Shown here in pieces: positions 61,468 to 64,000 of a stretch of DNA of 64,000 nt (position 1 is the first letter of the stretch; the number at the start of each line of letters is the position of its first letter). Position numbers and translations under genes: made by a program. The stretch covers positions 1,875,001 through 1,939,000 of the forward strand of contig NZ_CP080519.1 in NCBI RefSeq assembly GCF_019468465.1. The letters run 5' to 3'. Under the pieces are notes generated by a model. That model did not search any database and was not told where the DNA came from. It saw nothing but the letters and a program-made list of their open reading frames with translations. The stretch is from Amycolatopsis sp. DSM 110486. GTDB taxonomy: Bacteria; Actinomycetota; Actinomycetes; Mycobacteriales; Pseudonocardiaceae.

Positions 61468-62499
61468 TCAGAGCAGCTCTTCGCGGTACAGGCCGAGCGC
61501 CCGCACCACGGGCTCGTTGGAGTACGAGAACAGCACCGCGTCTTCCGATTTCGACGAGTTCACATGCTCATACGTCGCCCACGACGGCACCACGAAGATG
61601 TCTTTCTCGCCCCACGTGATCTCCTGGCCGTCGACGATCGTGGTGCCCTCGCCGCGCACGGCGTGCAGGATCGTGCCGGCGGTGTGCCGGCGGGCCGCAC
61701 CGCGGAAGCCGGGGACGAGCCGCTGGATGCGGCACGACACCGTCGGCATCACCGGGCCGCCGGTCCACGGGTTCGTGTACTCCAGCACCATGCCGTCGAC
61801 GTCGCTGCCGTCGGCGTTGTCCGCGATCGCGTCGAACGCGCGCTTGGTCTCGGCCCACGGGTAGTTGCCGATCGGCGAGTTCGCACTGCGCTCGCCGATC
61901 CACGCGGGGTTCAGACGGCCGTGGATGAACTGCGCCGAGGAAAGCCCGTCGGGCACGGAAACCTTCTGCGCGGTCTCCGAGTGGAGCTCGAAGAACTGGG
62001 TGTCGAGCGAGTTGACGAGCGGGAAGTCGAGCCCGTCGAGCCACATCATCGGGCCCTCGCCCTCGTGGTAGTGGTCGTGCCAGTGCCAGCCGGGCGTGAG
62101 CAGGAGATCGCCGGGGTGCATGTGGACGCGTTCGCCCGACACGGTCGTGTAAGCGCCGGAGCCCTCGATGATGAAGCGGAACGCGTTGGCGGAGTGGCGG
62201 TGCGCTTGCGCCTGCTCGCCGGGCAGGATGATCTGGATCCCGGCGTAGAGACCGGTGACCGTCGCGGATTCCTGCTGCAGCCCCGGGTTGATCAGCATCA
62301 GCACGCGCCGCTGCGCTTCCTCAATGGACAGTGCGTCGGCGAAGTGCAGCATGTAGGGGCGCAGAGCGCGGTAGGCCCAGTGGAACGGCACTGCGCGCTT
62401 GGTGGGTTCGGCCGGGAACAGGTCGCCGAGGTGGCGCCAGAGCGTGCCGACGCTCTGCGCGGCCAGCTGCTCGTAGGCCTCGTCGGTGGTCACGGTCAT
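61468..62499 (-). CDS. Gentisate 1,2-dioxygenase
   Basis: A 343-residue bicupin dioxygenase that opens the gentisate ring to maleylpyruvate. The first cupin has the iron ligands HRHSANAFRFIIEG (His 100 and His 102) and a third His in LTPGWHWHDHYH. IEGSGAYTTVSGE and GPMMWLDGLDFPLVN are family hallmarks. The ATG at 62499 overlaps the preceding hydroxylase stop by 4 bases (ATGA), so both are in one operon. Confidence 0.95.
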   Translation of the reverse strand: MTVTTDEAYEQLAAQSVGTLWRHLGDLFPAEPTKRAVPFHWAYRALRPYMLHFADALSIEEAQRRVLMLINPGLQQESATVTGLYAGIQIILPGEQAQAHRHSANAFRFIIEGSGAYTTVSGERVHMHPGDLLLTPGWHWHDHYHEGEGPMMWLDGLDFPLVNSLDTQFFELHSETAQKVSVPDGLSSAQFIHGRLNPAWIGERSANSPIGNYPWAETKRAFDAIADNADGSDVDGMVLEYTNPWTGGPVMPTVSCRIQRLVPGFRGAARRHTAGTILHAVRGEGTTIVDGQEITWGEKDIFVVPSWATYEHVNSSKSEDAVLFSYSNEPVVRALGLYREELL

Positions 62500-63713
62500 G
62501 AGGCCCTCCCTGGAGCCGCCGCGAGGGCTGGCTGGGTGCTGGTGGGGTCGAAGCCGTAGAGCCAGTCGACGATCTCGAAGTCGTCGGCGGCCCGGGGCTT
62601 GAGCGCGTGCGCGCGCAGCAGTGCGCCCACGCCGTCGAGGTGCAGGAGGTCGCCCCAGGTGCGGGCGGTCGTCTGCACGCGAGCGGTGCGCGGGGCGCGG
62701 ATGTGTTCGTAGGCAAGGAAAGCCGTCTCGACGTCGGCGTGCGCGGCGAGGCTGTCCGCGAGTGCGACGGAGTCCTCGATCGCCTGGCACGCGCCCTGCG
62801 CGAGGTACTGCAGCATCGGGTGCGCGGCGTCGCCGACGAGCGTCACGCGGCCCTGGCTCCAGCCTGTCGCGGGCGGCCGGTCGAGCATGGCCCAGCGCCG
62901 GGAGCGGTCGATCAGGGCGATGCCGCGTGCGACTTCGGGGCAGGTGCCGCGGAAGGCGTCGTCGAGCTGGCGGCTGAGATCGCCGTGCCGCGCGGGGTAG
63001 CGGCGGGTGTCGAAGGTGGCGACCTGGTTGCACAGCTTGCCGTTGCGCACGGGGTACTGCACGAGGTGCAGGCCGGGGCCGACCCAGATCACCATGCTGT
63101 CGGGCTCGGTCAGGCCCCCGGTGACCTCCTCGACGGGCACGGTGCCGCGGTGGGCGACGTAGCCGCAGTCCTCGGGTTCGCCGTCGCCGATGAGCAACGC
63201 GCGGGTCGGTGAGCGCAGGCCGTCGGCGCCGACGAGGGCGTCGGCTTCGAATCGGGTGCCGTCCGCGCACTCCACAGTGGCGTCGTGCCGGACGGTGACG
63301 ACTTGCTTGTCCGCCAGGAGCTCGACTTTTCCGGTGGCCAGGCAGGCGTCGAGGAGGGCCCGGTGCAGGTCCGCCCGGTGCGTCACGAAGTAGCGGTGGC
63401 GGAAGCGGCCTTCGAACGACGCTTCGGTTTCGAGCGACGTGATGCGCCCGCCGGTCATCGCGTCGCGGAGCACGAGGCTGCGGGGGAAGAACGCGTCGCG
63501 CGTCACTGCTTCGAGCACGCCCAACCGGTCGAGCACGCGGGACGCGTTGGGGCCGACCTGCAGGCCGGCGCCGATCTCGGCGAACTCGGGTGCCTGCTCC
63601 AGCACCCGCACCGCGTGGCCGTCGCGGGCCAGCGCGAGCGCGGCGGCCAGACCCCCGATGCCACCACCCAGCACCAGCGGCCCGCCGCGTCGCGAGGAAG
63701 TCTTCGTCAGCAT
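62496..63713 (-). CDS. 3-Hydroxybenzoate 6-monooxygenase
   Basis: A 405-residue class A flavoprotein hydroxylase. It has the FAD GxGxxG motif LVLGGGIGGLAAALALA, the DG motif LVGADGLRSPTR and the GD motif VTLVGDAAHPMLQYLAQGA with QAIEDSVALADSL. Length and the neighbouring gentisate dioxygenase fit 3-hydroxybenzoate 6-hydroxylase, which gives gentisate; salicylate 5-hydroxylation is less likely with a single-component enzyme. The ATG starts a two-gene operon divergent from the fumarylpyruvate hydrolase gene. Confidence 0.9.
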   Translation of the reverse strand: MLTKTSSRRGGPLVLGGGIGGLAAALALARDGHAVRVLEQAPEFAEIGAGLQVGPNASRVLDRLGVLEAVTRDAFFPRSLVLRDAMTGGRITSLETEASFEGRFRHRYFVTHRADLHRALLDACLATGKVELLADKQVVTVRHDATVECADGTRFEADALVGADGLRSPTRALLIGDGEPEDCGYVAHRGTVPVEEVTGGLTEPDSMVIWVGPGLHLVQYPVRNGKLCNQVATFDTRRYPARHGDLSRQLDDAFRGTCPEVARGIALIDRSRRWAMLDRPPATGWSQGRVTLVGDAAHPMLQYLAQGACQAIEDSVALADSLAAHADVETAFLAYEHIRAPRTARVQTTARTWGDLLHLDGVGALLRAHALKPRAADDFEIVDWLYGFDPTSTQPALAAAPGRAS

Positions 63714-63780
63714 ACTGATGAATGTCGCAGACGTCTTCTGAGCCTGTCAACGGCTTGACTCTTGCCTGGCCAGGTCATAC

Positions 63781-63796
63781 CGTCCGTATACAGATG
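63781..63796. promoter_or_regulatory. MarR operator candidate of the gentisate genes
   Basis: CGTCCG-TATA-CAGATG lies in the 135-base region between the hydroxylase and the fumarylpyruvate hydrolase genes. It repeats the half-site CGTCCG and spacing of the palindrome at 60958-60973, with a weaker right arm. Confidence 0.55.
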
Positions 63797-63848
63797 GAAT
63801 TCTCATCGGGCGGCTACTCGGTCGCCCCCGGGCACGGAACGGACACGC

Positions 63849-64000
63849 ATGCGACTGGTGACCTACGACGGCGGACGGGTCGGCTACCTCGCCGACGACC
63901 GGGTGGTCGATCTCGGCGGTCTGGTGGGCGGTCATGGCGAGCCGGGCGCGATGCGCCGGCTGCTCGCGCGCTGGACCGAGGTTCGTGACTCGCTCCCCCC
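63849..64000 (+). CDS. Fumarylacetoacetase-family hydrolase, probable fumarylpyruvate hydrolase, 5' part only
   Basis: The frame from ATG 63849 runs off the right edge. The first 50 residues, MRLVTYDGGRVGYLADDRVV and DLGGLVGGHGEPGAM, match the start of FAH-family hydrolases. In gentisate pathways such an enzyme splits fumarylpyruvate into fumarate and pyruvate. It is divergent from the 3-hydroxybenzoate hydroxylase operon and shares its candidate MarR site. A maleylpyruvate isomerase may follow outside the window. Confidence 0.8.
   Translation, partial: MRLVTYDGGRVGYLADDRVVDLGGLVGGHGEPGAMRRLLARWTEVRDSLP

Noticed and set aside
61468..63750. A fused 760-residue gentisate dioxygenase
   Set aside because: The frame is open upstream through the hydroxylase gene in another frame, but that part has no homology. 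The ATG at 62499 with ATGA overlap is the natural start.
1..64000. CRISPR array, IS element, integrase or prophage
   Set aside because: No spaced direct repeats, no transposase or integrase motifs, and no phage structural genes in any frame. The tRNA-Val pair shows no duplicated 3' end that would mark an attachment site within the window.

Overview
The window reads as high-GC chromosome of a Pseudonocardiaceae-type actinomycete, most like Amycolatopsis. I infer this from the codon use, the frequent GTG/TTG starts, the argS-lysA order and the many regulated catabolic operons. Genes are dense, no stretch over 300 bases lacks a gene or gene remnant, and I see no IS element, prophage or CRISPR array.

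Layout. 1-7.4 kb: housekeeping argS-lysA (lysA runs off the left edge), a membrane-anchored DUF3105/DUF305 pair, a flavin reductase, a metallo-beta-lactamase-fold hydrolase and a CDF metal exporter. 7.5-10.3 kb: an epoxide hydrolase, tRNA-Arg(CCG) and a secreted alpha/beta hydrolase. 10.3-23.7 kb: an acyl-CoA catabolic region that resembles the Pseudomonas Atu (acyclic terpene) pathway. It has a CoA ligase, an acyl-CoA dehydrogenase, both subunits of a biotin-dependent carboxylase, two enoyl-CoA hydratases, an AtuA homologue, a TIGR03084 protein, a luciferase-like oxidoreductase and two closely related TetR regulators. Three intergenic regions here carry the same type of 20-bp operator. 23.9-26.9 kb: a decayed four-carbon sugar-acid operon (intact aldolase, frameshifted DenD-type dehydrogenase, truncated DUF1537 kinase) beside an intact GntR regulator.

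27-36 kb: mostly single genes, including a PL7 alginate lyase, an azoreductase, a CGNR regulator, an Lrp/DUF2000 pair, an SDR, an AhpD-like protein, a HAD phosphatase, a MocR regulator and an MFS transporter. 35.8-44.8 kb: an acetoacetyl-CoA synthetase operon, then an aromatic ring-cleavage region (frameshifted FAD hydroxylase, NTF2-like protein, NAD-binding protein, GntR, fumarylacetoacetase-family hydrolase, extradiol dioxygenase). 44.9-51.1 kb: a two-component system divergent from a lipoprotein/adaptor/MacB-type ABC exporter operon. 51.1-53.2 kb: a cobalt-type nitrile hydratase operon with a divergent HxlR regulator.

53.2-58.6 kb: an ArsR-regulated MFS pump, then a quinone/electrophile-defence run (HxlR, FrnE/DsbA, azoreductase, MhqO-like dioxygenase) ending in a chimeric wreck of an MhqD-type hydrolase and a maleylacetate reductase. 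58.7-64 kb: two tRNA-Val genes, a berberine-bridge-type oxidase, a VOC protein and a gentisate pathway (MarR, gentisate 1,2-dioxygenase, 3-hydroxybenzoate 6-hydroxylase and a partial fumarylpyruvate hydrolase).

The window is a catabolic accessory region of many small regulons, each with a local regulator and often a visible palindromic operator. Several genes are broken by indels, nonsense changes or truncation, so part of this capacity is decaying or the assembly has local errors.
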